64,000 bases of DNA from the NCBI RefSeq assembly GCF_001651875.1, contig NZ_LNQB01000073.1, positions 496,001-560,000 of the forward strand, read 5' to 3'. Below the pieces are notes generated by a model that did no database searches, was not told where the DNA came from, and worked only from the letters and a program-made list of their open reading frames with translations. Both the position numbers and the translations under genes were made by a program. Below are positions 36,688 through 46,802 of this stretch, piece after piece. The number at the start of each line of letters is the position of its first letter. Within the stretch, counting starts at the first letter, position 1. This stretch comes from Sinorhizobium saheli. GTDB lineage: Bacteria; Pseudomonadota; Alphaproteobacteria; Rhizobiales; Rhizobiaceae.

Positions 36688-38343
36688 TCAGGCCAGGCGC
36701 GCGAAGAACGCGCCCCAGGCCGGAAGACTGATCCTGTTGTCCCTTATATCAGAGATGAAGCCGTGCCCCTCGAGGGGCTCCAGCCGATCGCCCGGCCACT
36801 CCATGCTCGCGGGCTCCTCGCCCATGTTGAAGAGGCAGAAAAGCGTCTCGTCGCCATGGGCGCGCCGGAAGCCGAGGAGCGGCGTCGGCGTCTCGACGAA
36901 TTCGATCGTGCCCTTGGCGAAAACCGGATGCGCCTTCCGGAAATGCAGGAAGCGGCGATAGTGCTCGAGCACCGAGGCCGGATCCCCTTCCTGCGCGGCG
37001 ACCGCCTGCGGGAGATGGCTCTCCGATATCGGCAGCCAGGGCTTCCCGTCGCTGAACCCTCCGTCCGGCAGGCTCTCCCAGACCATCGGCGTGCGGCAGC
37101 CGTCACGCCCCTTGTAGTCGGGCCAGAACTGGATGCCGTAGGGGTCGCGCAGATCCTCGTAGGCGAGCTCCGCCTCGGTCAGCCCCAGTTCCTCGCCCTG
37201 GTAGATGCAGACGGAACCGCGCAGCGACATGAGCAGGCTCGCGAGCAGCTTGGCATGCGCATGATGATCGGCGACGCGATCTCCCCAGCGGCTGACGTGG
37301 CGGACGACGTCGTGGTTGGAGAAGGCCCAGCAGGCCCAGCCTTCCGGCGCCGCCCTGTCGAAATCGATGAGGACTTCGGCGACGCGATGGGGCGTCAGCG
37401 GATCGGCCGCCAGGAATTCGAAGGCGTAGCACATCTGCACCTTGTCGTCGCCGGAGGTATATTCGCCGGCGATCTCGAGACCGCGCTGGCTGTCGCCGAC
37501 CTCGCCGACCGCGGCGATCGCCGGGTATTCGTCCATCACCGCGCGGAAGCGCCGCAGGAATTCCAGGTTCTCCGGCCGGTTCTTGTCGTAGATATGTTCC
37601 TGATAGTTGTAGGGGTTGACCGCCGGTGCGGTCGACGCGTTGCGCCGGTCCGGCGCGAGCGCCGGATTGTCGCGCAGTTCCTTGTCGTGAAAATAGAAAT
37701 TGATGGTGTCGAGGCGGAAACCGTCGACACCGCGCTCGAGCCAGAAGCGGGCGACGCCGAGGAGCGCGTCCTGCACCTCGCGACTGTGCAGGTTGAGGTC
37801 CGGCTGCGAGGTCAGGAAGTTGTGCAGATAATATTGCTGCCGCGTCGGATCCCAGGCCCAGGCGGAGCCGCCGAAGATCGACAGCCAGTTGTTCGGCGGC
37901 GTGCCGTCCGGCTTCGAATCCGCCCAGACGTACCAATCGGCCCTGGCATTGCTGCGGCTCGACCGGCTTTCGACGAACCACGGATGCTGGTCCGACGTGT
38001 GCGACAGCACGAGGTCGATCATCACGCGGACGCCGAGGCGGTGCGCCTCCGCGATCAGCGCGTCGAAATCCCGAAGCGTGCCGAAGATCGGATCGACGTC
38101 CTTGTAGTTGGAGACGTCGTAGCCGAAGTCCTTCATCGGCGAGGTGAAGAACGGAGATATCCAGATCGCATCGACGCCGAGGGCCGCCACATGCGGCAGG
38201 CGGGCGGTGATGCCCTTCAGATCGCCGATCCCGTCGCCGTTGGTGTCCTGAAAGGAACGCGGATAGATCTGGTAGATCACCGCTCCGCGCCACCAATCCC
38301 TGTCGGGCGCAAGAAGGGAGCTCGTGCTTTCGGTCGTATTCAT
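36688..38343 (-). CDS. aglA: Alpha-glucosidase (GH13)
   Basis: 551 residues from ATG 38343; the upstream extension of the frame overlaps aglG and is rejected. No signal peptide, so cytoplasmic. The GH13 (beta/alpha)8 barrel shows WWRGAVIYQIYPRSFQD at the start, DLVLSHTSDQHPWF, the nucleophile region GVDGFRLDTINFY, the acid/base region AVGEVGD, and the third acid in FSNHDVVRHVSRWGD. It hydrolyses imported alpha-glucosides such as sucrose, maltose or trehalose to glucose. The gene lies between aglG and aglK, as in S. meliloti. Confidence 0.94.
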   Translation of the reverse strand: MNTTESTSSLLAPDRDWWRGAVIYQIYPRSFQDTNGDGIGDLKGITARLPHVAALGVDAIWISPFFTSPMKDFGYDVSNYKDVDPIFGTLRDFDALIAEAHRLGVRVMIDLVLSHTSDQHPWFVESRSSRSNARADWYVWADSKPDGTPPNNWLSIFGGSAWAWDPTRQQYYLHNFLTSQPDLNLHSREVQDALLGVARFWLERGVDGFRLDTINFYFHDKELRDNPALAPDRRNASTAPAVNPYNYQEHIYDKNRPENLEFLRRFRAVMDEYPAIAAVGEVGDSQRGLEIAGEYTSGDDKVQMCYAFEFLAADPLTPHRVAEVLIDFDRAAPEGWACWAFSNHDVVRHVSRWGDRVADHHAHAKLLASLLMSLRGSVCIYQGEELGLTEAELAYEDLRDPYGIQFWPDYKGRDGCRTPMVWESLPDGGFSDGKPWLPISESHLPQAVAAQEGDPASVLEHYRRFLHFRKAHPVFAKGTIEFVETPTPLLGFRRAHGDETLFCLFNMGEEPASMEWPGDRLEPLEGHGFISDIRDNRISLPAWGAFFARLA

Positions 38344-38372
38344 ATGTGTTGGAGGTCCTTGTCTTGACTGGA

Positions 38373-39518
38373 TCAGCCGCCCTTGACCGACCCCGCCAGC
38401 AGGCCGCGAACGAGATAGCGCTGCAGGGCGAAGAAGACGATCAGCGGAACGACGATTGTGATGAAGGCCGAGGCGGTGAGGATTTCCCAATTGCCGCCGC
38501 GAGAACCGAGAAGATTGACGAGCCGTCCGGTCAGCACCAGCTCGTCGTCGCCCGCGCCGAGGAAGACCAGAGCGACGAGAAGATCGTTCCAGGTCCAGAG
38601 GAACTGGAAAATCGCGAAGGAGGCGAGCGCCGGGAAGGATAGAGGCAGGACGATCTTGACGAAGATCTCGAAATCGCTGGCACCGTCGACGCGCGCCGAT
38701 TCCATGATCTCGCGCGGCAGCCCGGCCATGTAGTTGCGCAGGAGATAGATCGCCAGCGGCAGGCCGAAGCCCGTATGGGCGAGCCAGATGCCGAAATAGG
38801 TCTTCGCGGAGACGCCAAAGAACGCGCCCACGCCATTATAGAGCTTCAACAGCGGGATCAGCGACATCTGCAGCGGCACGACCAGGAGGCCGACGACCAC
38901 GGCGAGCAGGATCGCCCGGCCCGGGAAGGGCATCCACGCAAGTGCGTAGGCGGCAAAGGCCGCGATCAGGATCGGGATGATCGTCGAGGGCACGGCGACG
39001 GTCAGCGAATTGAGGAAGGATTGGCCGATGCCTGCGGCGCTCAGCACTTCGACATAATTGTCGATGGTGAACCGCGGCGGCGTGGAAGCCGTAAAGAAGA
39101 TGCGCTGGCCGCGCGAGCCTTCCATCCTGGTGTCCGACACGATCTCGAAACTGCCGTCCGCCTGGACCGTCAGCCTGTCGCCGTCGTTGAGCTCGGCCGT
39201 CTCACCCGGCTTGAACCTGGCGGGCTCGCGGCTGGAGAAGCCGAAGGCGGAAACCTGGCCGCCCTGCCCCTCGAGCAGGCTGCCGGAGATCACGAACTTG
39301 CCGTCGCGCTCCACCTGGCTCTCGGCCGAGGGCGCGCGGGCGACCGCGTTGCGCGACGAACTGGAAAGCGCCGTCCACCAGCCGGATACGGCGAGTTGGT
39401 CCTTGTCGCGAAGTGACGAAATCAACAGGCCGGCGGTCGGCAGGGTCCATAGAAGGACAAGAAGCAGAACCGACAGATGCACGGCCCAGGTGAGCGGGGA
39501 ACGCGTTGACGGGCTCAT
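38373..39518 (-). CDS. aglG: Alpha-glucoside ABC transporter permease
   Basis: 381 residues. One membrane segment at the N-terminus is followed by a large insertion (about residues 40-150, rich in charged and beta-type sequence) that should lie in the periplasm, then five segments. The EAA loop reads MESARVDGASDFEIFVKIVLP. It is of the MalG/CUT1 type. It starts 1 bp after aglF ends. The periplasmic insertion is longer than in most MalG-like proteins but is typical of AglG. Confidence 0.92.
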   Translation of the reverse strand: MSPSTRSPLTWAVHLSVLLLVLLWTLPTAGLLISSLRDKDQLAVSGWWTALSSSSRNAVARAPSAESQVERDGKFVISGSLLEGQGGQVSAFGFSSREPARFKPGETAELNDGDRLTVQADGSFEIVSDTRMEGSRGQRIFFTASTPPRFTIDNYVEVLSAAGIGQSFLNSLTVAVPSTIIPILIAAFAAYALAWMPFPGRAILLAVVVGLLVVPLQMSLIPLLKLYNGVGAFFGVSAKTYFGIWLAHTGFGLPLAIYLLRNYMAGLPREIMESARVDGASDFEIFVKIVLPLSFPALASFAIFQFLWTWNDLLVALVFLGAGDDELVLTGRLVNLLGSRGGNWEILTASAFITIVVPLIVFFALQRYLVRGLLAGSVKGG

Positions 39519-39519
39519 C

Positions 39520-40530
39520 TCAGCGGCCTCCCATTTCCTTGGTGGCGTTGCGGATGTTCCAGATCATGATCGGAATGACGAGCACCATGATCACCACGGC
39601 GATCGCCGCGCCGCGGCCGAAATCGCCGCCGCCGCGGAACATCCAGTCGAACATCAGGTTGGCGAGCACCTGGCTCTGCCATTGACCGTTCGTCATCGCC
39701 AGCACGATATCGAAGACCTTCAGCACCAGGATGGTAATGGTCGTCCAGACGACGGCGATCGTGCCCCAGATCTGCGGCACCATGATCTTGAAGAAGATCT
39801 GCCAGCCATTCGCACCGTCGATCACCGCGGCCTCGATCGTTTCCTCCGGGATGCCGCGCAGCGCAGCGGACAGGATGACCATGGCAAAGCCCGTCTGGAT
39901 CCAGATGAGGATGACCATCAGGAAGAAGTTGTTCCAGAAGGGCAGCGTGATCCAGGCCTGCGGCTCGCCGCCGAAGGCGACGACGATCGCGTTCAACAGG
40001 CCGATCTGCTCGGAACCCTCGGCGCGGTAGTCATAGATGAACTTCCAGATGACGGCCGCACCGACGAAGGAGATCGCCATCGGCATGAAGATCAGGGTCT
40101 TGGCGATATTGCCCCACCAGATTCGATCGGTCAGTGCCGCGATGACCAGGCCGAAGAAGGTGGAGAGCGCCGGAACCACCAGCAGCCAGAGGAAATTGTT
40201 GAAGATCGACTGCCGGAATTCGCCGTCATTGACCATCCATTGGTAGTTGCGCACACCGACGAAATTCTGGCCGGCTCTGTCGTGCAGGCTCAGCCATACG
40301 GATTCGACGACGGGATAGACCAGGTAGATCGTCAACGCGAAGAGGGCCGGGGCCAGGAAGAGCCAAGGCCGAATGGCATTGGCGGTGCGCAGGTTGCGCG
40401 AAGCCGCAGCGGCCGTCGGTCCCTTGGGAGGGAATATCCGGTCGAGTATGAAATTGGTGCCCCAGAAATAGGCCACGCAGGCCAGGACACCGCCAACTAT
40501 CGTCAGGACAGCATAGATCATCTGCTGCAT
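39520..40530 (-). CDS. aglF: Alpha-glucoside ABC transporter permease
   Basis: 336 residues from ATG 40530, which follows GAGGGGAGGGATGTGTC; the longer upstream frame lacks this. About seven hydrophobic segments, the first being MIYAVLTIVGGVLACVAYFW. The EAA loop reads IEAAVIDGANGWQIFFKIMVP. MalF-like partner of AglG. It lies 149 bp after aglE. Confidence 0.93.
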   Translation of the reverse strand: MQQMIYAVLTIVGGVLACVAYFWGTNFILDRIFPPKGPTAAAASRNLRTANAIRPWLFLAPALFALTIYLVYPVVESVWLSLHDRAGQNFVGVRNYQWMVNDGEFRQSIFNNFLWLLVVPALSTFFGLVIAALTDRIWWGNIAKTLIFMPMAISFVGAAVIWKFIYDYRAEGSEQIGLLNAIVVAFGGEPQAWITLPFWNNFFLMVILIWIQTGFAMVILSAALRGIPEETIEAAVIDGANGWQIFFKIMVPQIWGTIAVVWTTITILVLKVFDIVLAMTNGQWQSQVLANLMFDWMFRGGGDFGRGAAIAVVIMVLVIPIMIWNIRNATKEMGGR

Positions 40531-40679
40531 GACACATCCCTCCCCTCTCGTCTCTCCGGAGCAGGCTGCACAGGCACATCGCGGGCGACCGCGGCCGCGC
40601 CGGACGGGACCGCCCGCCCGGGCGGCCGTCCGCATCGAGCAGAACGGCGGACGATCAGATCATCGTCCGCCATGCGCCG

Positions 40680-42038
40680 TTACTTGATGGCGTCCCAGGC
40701 CTTCTGGACATCAGCCGCAACGTCGGCGGAAGACTTGCCGCCGACGAAGTCGACCATGCCGGTCCAGAACGCACCCGCACCGATCTTGCCCGGCATCAGG
40801 TCGGACCCGTCGAAGCGGAAGGTCGTGGCATTGAGCAGAATCTCACCCTGCTTCTTGAGCGGCGGATTGCCGTAGACGTCGACATTGACGCTCTTGTAGG
40901 GCGTCAGGAAGCTCGTCTGCGCCATCCAGACCTCGTGCGCGATCGGCGTCTTCAGGAACTCGATGAAGGCGCGCGCGGCCGGCGTATCCTTGGTGATCAT
41001 CGCGAGCGTACCCGCGCCGAGCACCGGATTGCCGAGCTCCTTCTTGCTCTCATAGGGCGGCATGTAGAAGAAGTCGGCGTCCTCCCCGACAACCGTGCCC
41101 TCCGGGAAGAAGGACGGAATGAACGAAGCCTGGTGGTGCAGGTAGCACTTCGGCGGCGAGGCGAAGAGGCCCTTGGGGCTATCGCGGAAATCGGTGGAGG
41201 CGACGGCCGCCGCACCGCCGTCGACGAACTTGTCATTGCGGGCGAACCAGCCGAACTCGTCGAGCGCCGCGGTGACCGCCGGATCCGAGAAAGGGATCTC
41301 GTTCTTCACCCACTTGTCGTAGACATCGGCCGGCTGCGTGCGCAGCATCAGGTCCTCGACCCAGTCGGTGGCCGGCCAACCGGTCGCGCCGCCCGAGCCC
41401 AGGCCGATGCACCACGGCTTGTCGCCATCCTCGGCGATCTTCTCCGTCAGCGCCTTCAATTCCTCCATGGTCTTCGGCACTTCGTAGCCGGCATCCTCGA
41501 AGTTTTCCGGCACGTACCAGACGAGGGATTTGACGTCGATCTTGTAGGGGAAGGCGTAGAGTGCCGGCGTGCCGTCCTTGCCGTTGTAGGTGGAAAGGTC
41601 GACCCAGGACTGGCCGGCGGCGTAATTGTCGAGGAGCCATTGCTTGGTTTCGTCGCCGAGCGGCGTCAGATAGCCCTTGGCGGCGAGGTCGGCGATCAGG
41701 CCCGGCTGCGGCAGGATGGCGATATCCGGCGGGCTGCCCGCCTGCGTGTCGATGACGATCTGCTGCTCGTAGTTTTCGGAGGAGGAATATTTGACTTCCA
41801 CGCCCGTCGCCTCGGTGAAATAGGCATAGACGCTCTTGAACAGGGCCTCGTCCTCGGCGCGCCAGGGTCCGAAGATGGTGAGCGTCTGCGCCTTCAGGTC
41901 ATGGCCCTTCCTGAACTCCTCGAAGCTCCCCCAGTTGAACTTGGAGTCCTCGCCCGGCTTGAACTTGAGGTCGGCGGCGGCAGCTCCCCCTGCAAGCAAT
42001 GCGAACGCGGCCACGCCTATCAGCAATGATCTCTTCAC
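40680..42038 (-). CDS. aglE: Alpha-glucoside-binding periplasmic protein
   Basis: 452 residues from a GTG start at 42038 preceded by GGGGAGGACGACAC. Signal peptide VKRSLLIGVAAFALLAGGAAAA, cut before DLKFK. The mature protein is a group 1 extracellular solute-binding protein (MalE-like) with TLTIFGPWRAEDEALFKSV and QQIVIDTQAGSPPDIAILPQPG. It delivers sucrose, maltose or trehalose to AglFG. It is the first gene of the operon, with an AglR-type palindrome 63 bp upstream of its start. Confidence 0.94.
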   Translation of the reverse strand: MKRSLLIGVAAFALLAGGAAAADLKFKPGEDSKFNWGSFEEFRKGHDLKAQTLTIFGPWRAEDEALFKSVYAYFTEATGVEVKYSSSENYEQQIVIDTQAGSPPDIAILPQPGLIADLAAKGYLTPLGDETKQWLLDNYAAGQSWVDLSTYNGKDGTPALYAFPYKIDVKSLVWYVPENFEDAGYEVPKTMEELKALTEKIAEDGDKPWCIGLGSGGATGWPATDWVEDLMLRTQPADVYDKWVKNEIPFSDPAVTAALDEFGWFARNDKFVDGGAAAVASTDFRDSPKGLFASPPKCYLHHQASFIPSFFPEGTVVGEDADFFYMPPYESKKELGNPVLGAGTLAMITKDTPAARAFIEFLKTPIAHEVWMAQTSFLTPYKSVNVDVYGNPPLKKQGEILLNATTFRFDGSDLMPGKIGAGAFWTGMVDFVGGKSSADVAADVQKAWDAIK

Positions 42039-42100
42039 GTGTCGTCCTCCCCAAAAAGAAGCCCGGGCATTGCGCCACGGGCGGAACGTCAAGGCGCCGA

Positions 42101-42116
42101 TTCAAAGCGCTTTGAA
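42101..42116. promoter_or_regulatory. AglR operator for aglEFGAK
   Basis: TTCAAAGCGCTTTGAA is a perfect 16-bp palindrome with the central CGCT/AGCG core of LacI-GalR operators. It lies 63-78 bp upstream of aglE. A close copy lies before aglR at 42307-42322. Confidence 0.8.
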
Positions 42117-42306
42117 TTAGCTCACACTCCATTGCCGCAAAGAAAGAGTCAAGAGGCTTTGCACAACCATCCTCAGCGGGCCGAATTTTTGCTCTGCGGC
42201 AGCATTTTTGCGGCGCAAACAGCCGGTTTTCTGCTTCTTGCGTGCCGGCATGAGTGCTACAGGACGAAGAAAGCGCTTGTTCGGTGGCTCAAAAACGAGA
42301 AAAGTA

Positions 42307-42322
42307 TTCAAAGCGCTTTGGA
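42307..42322. promoter_or_regulatory. AglR autoregulatory operator
   Basis: TTCAAAGCGCTTTGGA matches the aglE operator except at two positions near the right end. It ends 12 bp before the aglR ATG and touches the GGAAGGA ribosome-binding region, so AglR binding should block its own expression. A weaker AAAGCGCTTG core lies at about 42270-42279. Confidence 0.75.
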
Positions 42323-42334
42323 AGGATACGCATC

Positions 42335-43366
42335 ATGGCGGTCAACCTCAAGCAGTTGGCGGAGCTGCTCGGCCTGTCGCAGACGACCGTGAGCCGGGCG
42401 CTCAACGGCTATCCGGAGGTCAATGCCGAAACGCGCGAGCGGGTCCTGCAGGCGGTGCGCGAGACGGGCTATCGGCCCAACCGCGCCGCTCAACGGCTCG
42501 CCACCGGCAAGGCCTACTCGATCGGCCTCGTCATGCCGATCGCCTCCGGCATCGATTCCGACATCCATTTTGGCGAGTTCCTGGCCGGGCTGGCGGAGGA
42601 GGCGGTGAAGCACGACTTCCACTTCGTGCTCAATCCGAGCGCCCCCGACGACGAGGAAGCGACCTTCCGGCGACTGGCGGCAAGCGGCAACGTCGATGCG
42701 CTCTTCCTTGCCTATATGCGCGCCAACGATCCGCGCATCGCCATGCTGAAGGCGCTTTCGATCCCCTTCGTCGTACACGGGCGGTCGATCGGCGGCGCAA
42801 AGGACTACCCCTTCGTCGACATTGACAATACCGCCGCCTTCTACGATGCCGCCAGGCTTCTGATCCAGCTCGGCCACCGCCGGATCGCGCTCATCAACGG
42901 GCCGGAATATCTCGCCTTCTCCCTCCGCCGGAAGAAGGGCCTGACGCGGGCACTGGAGGAAAAGGGGCTCCGCCTCGACGAGACGCTGGTTCACCATTCG
43001 GCGATGACCGACGAATACGGCTACCGCAGCATGCAGCGCTTTCTCGACCGGCCGGACCCGCCGACCGCCGTGCTTTGCTCCAGTACGGTGCTGGCGCTCG
43101 GAGCGGTGCGCGCGATCAACCAGGCAAGCCTCGTGATCGGCAGCGACATCTCCGTCATCGCCCATGACGACGTCTTGCCGATGCTGAAGCCCGAGAATTT
43201 CAGCGTGCCGCTGACGACCACACGCTCGTCGCTGAGGGCCGCCGGCGCCCGCATCGCCAAACGGCTGATCGGCGGCATTCTCGACCGCGGCGACTATCCG
43301 GAGCAGGAACTCTGGCGGGCCGAACTGATCGTGCGAGCCTCGACGGGACCGGCGCCCGGGAGATAG
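42335..43366 (+). CDS. aglR: LacI-family regulator of alpha-glucoside use
   Basis: 343 residues from ATG 42335 after GGAAGGATACGCATC; an upstream in-frame GTG at 42254 would run through the operator and is rejected. Helix-turn-helix LKQLAELLGLSQTTVSRALNGYPEV and hinge helix RPNRAAQRLATGKA are at residues 4-62, followed by a periplasmic-binding-type effector domain. Divergent from aglE with matching palindromes at both promoters. In S. meliloti AglR represses the agl operon and alpha-glucosides relieve it. Confidence 0.93.
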   Translation: MAVNLKQLAELLGLSQTTVSRALNGYPEVNAETRERVLQAVRETGYRPNRAAQRLATGKAYSIGLVMPIASGIDSDIHFGEFLAGLAEEAVKHDFHFVLNPSAPDDEEATFRRLAASGNVDALFLAYMRANDPRIAMLKALSIPFVVHGRSIGGAKDYPFVDIDNTAAFYDAARLLIQLGHRRIALINGPEYLAFSLRRKKGLTRALEEKGLRLDETLVHHSAMTDEYGYRSMQRFLDRPDPPTAVLCSSTVLALGAVRAINQASLVIGSDISVIAHDDVLPMLKPENFSVPLTTTRSSLRAAGARIAKRLIGGILDRGDYPEQELWRAELIVRASTGPAPGR

Positions 43367-43424
43367 GCGGGCTGTATCCGGTAGCCGCGCTGCGGGTGTC
43401 CCAATTGCCCCGGGTTTGACCCTC

Positions 43425-43457
43425 CCCACAAGGGTCCCACAAGGGTCCCACAAGTGG
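43425..43457. repeat. Three 11-bp tandem units between aglR and folD
   Basis: CCCACAAGGGT occurs twice exactly (43425-43435, 43436-43446) and a third copy reads CCCACAAGTGG (43447-43457). The last unit forms TCCCAC-AA-GTGGGA followed by GAGTTTTG, which may weakly terminate aglR. The gap lies between convergent aglR and folD. Confidence 0.75.
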
Positions 43458-43497
43458 GAGAGTTTTGCTTCTTCGCTCTAATCAAATCGCCAGCCGC

Positions 43498-44397
<900 letters not shown>

Positions 44398-44746
44398 GAC
44401 GATATCTCCCGGTTTGTCTCGAACGCGGCACACTTTAAGTCACGCGGCATCGAGCGATTGCCTGCATGCGCCCTATGCTGTTCCAAACGCATAAATGCAA
44501 GTGCCTCAGGCGATCGAACCGCAACCGGGCCCGAGGTGAGCCGGATTTCCTTGCATCGCTGAAAGGTCGCGGCCGGTCGGCGCGGCTTTCTGAGAGCTTG
44601 CCTCTCGGCTGGCGAAGTGCGCGAAGCGGCCTTTTGCAATGTGCCGGGTCCGGGCGTAAACTTCGCTTATAGGCCGTTTTGAGGATCCGAAGTTTGTTCA
44701 GGAAGATATTTTCCAGTAATTGCCAAAATTCGCGCGAGCTTTGACG
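44398..44746. other. Divergent intergenic region folD / glycosyltransferase
   Basis: 349 bp. It holds the folD leader at the left and a GCTTATAGG stretch near 44664, a possible -10 region for the glycosyltransferase gene. No gene, repeat copy or strong dyad was found in the middle. Confidence 0.5.
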
Positions 44747-45736
44747 ATGACGGCGGACGGCGAGGATTGCTCCCTTTATTTCCAGCGACGGCTGGAAGAC
44801 GCGGCGGATATCGAGCTTGTCGTGGTGGTGCCTACGTTCCGCCGCCCGGTTCGCCTGGTCAAGACGCTGAAGACCATCGTCTCGCAGCGGCCCGACCTGC
44901 CCCTGGCGACCATCGTCGTCGAAAACGACGCGGAGGGCCTCGCCGGCGCGCAGGCGGCGAAGAGCTTCTTTGCCGGCCGCTCGTCCGATTCCGCCATTAT
45001 CGTCACCCGCCACCCGGGGCACGCCCATGCGTGCAATGCCGGTTGGGCAGGGGCCCTCGATCTTTATCCCAACCTCAAGGCGCTCGCGGTCATCTATGAC
45101 GATGAAGTCGCCGCTCCCGAATGGCTCGATTGCCTCCTGGCCGTGCAGGAGGCCCATTCCGCCGACATCGTCGGCGGGCCGCAGCTTCCCGTCTTCGAGG
45201 ATCCGCAGGAATACAAATGGAAGCGGCACCCGGTTTTCACCCCGCCCTACGACAGGGCCGGGCCGGCGCCGATCCTCAATTCCGCCGGCAACGTCCTCAT
45301 CACGCGGCCGGTTCTCGAGGGAATGGCCAAGCCCTATCTGGATCCGGCGCTCAACATCGTCGGCGTCGGCGACGCGGATTTCTTCGATCGATGCAAGGCC
45401 AAGGGCTTCTCCTTCGCCTGGGCCGCGGAGGCCTGGGTGGCGGAAACGGTTCCGGCCTACCACACCACGGCGTCGTGGATCCGCGCCCGCAGCCTCGAAA
45501 ACGGCGCGATCTCGGCACTCCTCGAGCATCAGCGCGACCCGACGCTCTTTGGACGGTTGAAAACGTTCGGCAGATCGCTGGCGCTGCTTGTGACGTCCCT
45601 GCCGCTCGGCATCAAGCTCTGGGCGGAGACCGGCCTTCCCGCTGCAAGCCTCTATCCCCTCTACGTCGCGGTCGGCCGGCTGACCGCAAGGATCGGTTCC
45701 GCCGAGGGCCGGCACCGCGGCGGCGCCGCGCGCTGA
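44747..45736 (+). CDS. Family 2 glycosyltransferase
   Basis: About 329 residues from ATG 44747; TTG 44720 is an alternative start and neither has a strong ribosome-binding site. The GT-A fold shows VVVVPTFRRPVRLVKTLKTI at the start, the nucleotide-sugar loop with VVENDAEG, the metal-binding acidic motif YDDEVAAPEWLD (about residue 115), and an acceptor-side W-rich region (WAAEAWVAET). Weakly hydrophobic stretches near the C-terminus (LALLVTSLPLGIKLWAE) may attach it to the membrane. It transfers a sugar, acceptor unknown. It lies alone between folD and the flagellar cluster and is convergent with the latter, so any role in flagellin modification is only a guess. Confidence 0.8.
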   Translation: MTADGEDCSLYFQRRLEDAADIELVVVVPTFRRPVRLVKTLKTIVSQRPDLPLATIVVENDAEGLAGAQAAKSFFAGRSSDSAIIVTRHPGHAHACNAGWAGALDLYPNLKALAVIYDDEVAAPEWLDCLLAVQEAHSADIVGGPQLPVFEDPQEYKWKRHPVFTPPYDRAGPAPILNSAGNVLITRPVLEGMAKPYLDPALNIVGVGDADFFDRCKAKGFSFAWAAEAWVAETVPAYHTTASWIRARSLENGAISALLEHQRDPTLFGRLKTFGRSLALLVTSLPLGIKLWAETGLPAASLYPLYVAVGRLTARIGSAEGRHRGGAAR

Positions 45737-45748
45737 ACCGTCAGAAGT

Positions 45749-46318
45749 TCAGTGCGCACCGCCGTCGGCCTTCACCGCCCCTTCGGGTATCCTGTCGGCG
45801 GCAACCTTGCCGTTCCTGTCGACGATCGGCACCGGCTTCTGATGGGGCATGTTCTGGCTGTTGGCGACGCGCTGGACGTCGTCTTTGGTGAGGTACTCGA
45901 GCTGCTCGACCAGGACCTCGGTGATGACTTCGCTTCCGAGCTTCTTGTTGAGACCGTCCTTGACCGCACCCTTGAAGCTCGGCAGGTCGAAGCTCCGCGT
46001 GTCGGCGACGTCGATCAGCTTCGAACCGAGGAGCATGTCGTAGAGCTCGTCCGTGACGAGCTGGCGAAGCGGCGCGTGGAGATCAGCGATCCCCTCGCGC
46101 GTCGCCGAGAAGGACAGCTTGGCCAGGAAATAGCCCTGAACGGCCCCGTCCTTGATGACCGGGACGGTGATGATTTCCCCCGGGACATACTCCTCCGACG
46201 CGCGGCGAGCCGCTTCGGCCTCCGAGATGACGGGCGCCGAGGCATATTGCATCGAGAAATAGACGGATCCGAGCGTGACGGCGCAGACCCAGATACCGGT
46301 GAGAACGAGCTTCAGCAT
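45749..46318 (-). CDS. FliL-like single-pass membrane protein at the end of the flagellar cluster
   Basis: 189 residues. One N-terminal membrane segment (LVLTGIWVCAVTLGSVYF), then a periplasmic region. The part VIKDGAVQGYFLAKLSFS and the following helices ending EVLVEQLEYLTKDDVQ resemble the FliL C-terminal fold that sits near the stator. It is not a close match to canonical FliL, so a second, FliL-like protein is the likely reading. Its start overlaps the stop of the preceding ORF by one base. Last gene of the minus-strand motility block. Confidence 0.6.
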   Translation of the reverse strand: MLKLVLTGIWVCAVTLGSVYFSMQYASAPVISEAEAARRASEEYVPGEIITVPVIKDGAVQGYFLAKLSFSATREGIADLHAPLRQLVTDELYDMLLGSKLIDVADTRSFDLPSFKGAVKDGLNKKLGSEVITEVLVEQLEYLTKDDVQRVANSQNMPHQKPVPIVDRNGKVAADRIPEGAVKADGGAH

Positions 46319-46686
46319 CAGAAATCGCTATAGCGGAATTGCGCTTCGGTGTAGATGCCGTCCGCATCGGCATCCTGGGCGGCCGTCTTGAGGATGTCGA
46401 CGACGGAACGCACCGCCTCCAGATGCGCGGCAACCTTCTGGGAGTTCAGCTGCAGCTTCTTGCGAAGATGGCGGGTCTGCGAGGTGAAGGAAGGCGATAT
46501 CTCGCCCGACGCCGCGTCGCGATGGAGCATCGTCAGTTCGTAGAGGCAGCGGCTCTTGTGAGCGTTCGAGGTCTTCAGGTCGAATGCGGGGTCAATGCCG
46601 ATACGGCTGTTCTCGTTGTCGATGATCATCTCCAGCCGACCGAGAACATTCTGTATCCGCAGGTCATTGGATGCCACAGCTTCCAT
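46318..46686 (-). CDS. Small helical flagellar protein, possibly an FlgN-type chaperone
   Basis: 122 residues, nearly all helical, no membrane segment. Heptad-like stretches LRIQNVLGRLEMIIDNEN and HLRKKLQLNSQKVAAHLEAV surround a central charged region. Size and fold fit export chaperones FlgN/FliT, which hold FlgK and FlgL before export; both hook-associated proteins are encoded upstream in this cluster. No strong sequence motif proves this. Overlaps the FliL-like gene. Confidence 0.55.
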   Translation of the reverse strand: MEAVASNDLRIQNVLGRLEMIIDNENSRIGIDPAFDLKTSNAHKSRCLYELTMLHRDAASGEISPSFTSQTRHLRKKLQLNSQKVAAHLEAVRSVVDILKTAAQDADADGIYTEAQFRYSDF

Positions 46687-46802
46687 AATTCAACTCCCAA
46701 ATGCGCTTGGCGCAGGATGGCCGGTCAGGCCCAAACATTGTTCTGCTCAGTTCTTATTCGGAGCGGGGCGCGGGGCGGAGAACCGCACGCACCTGACCCC
46801 GC

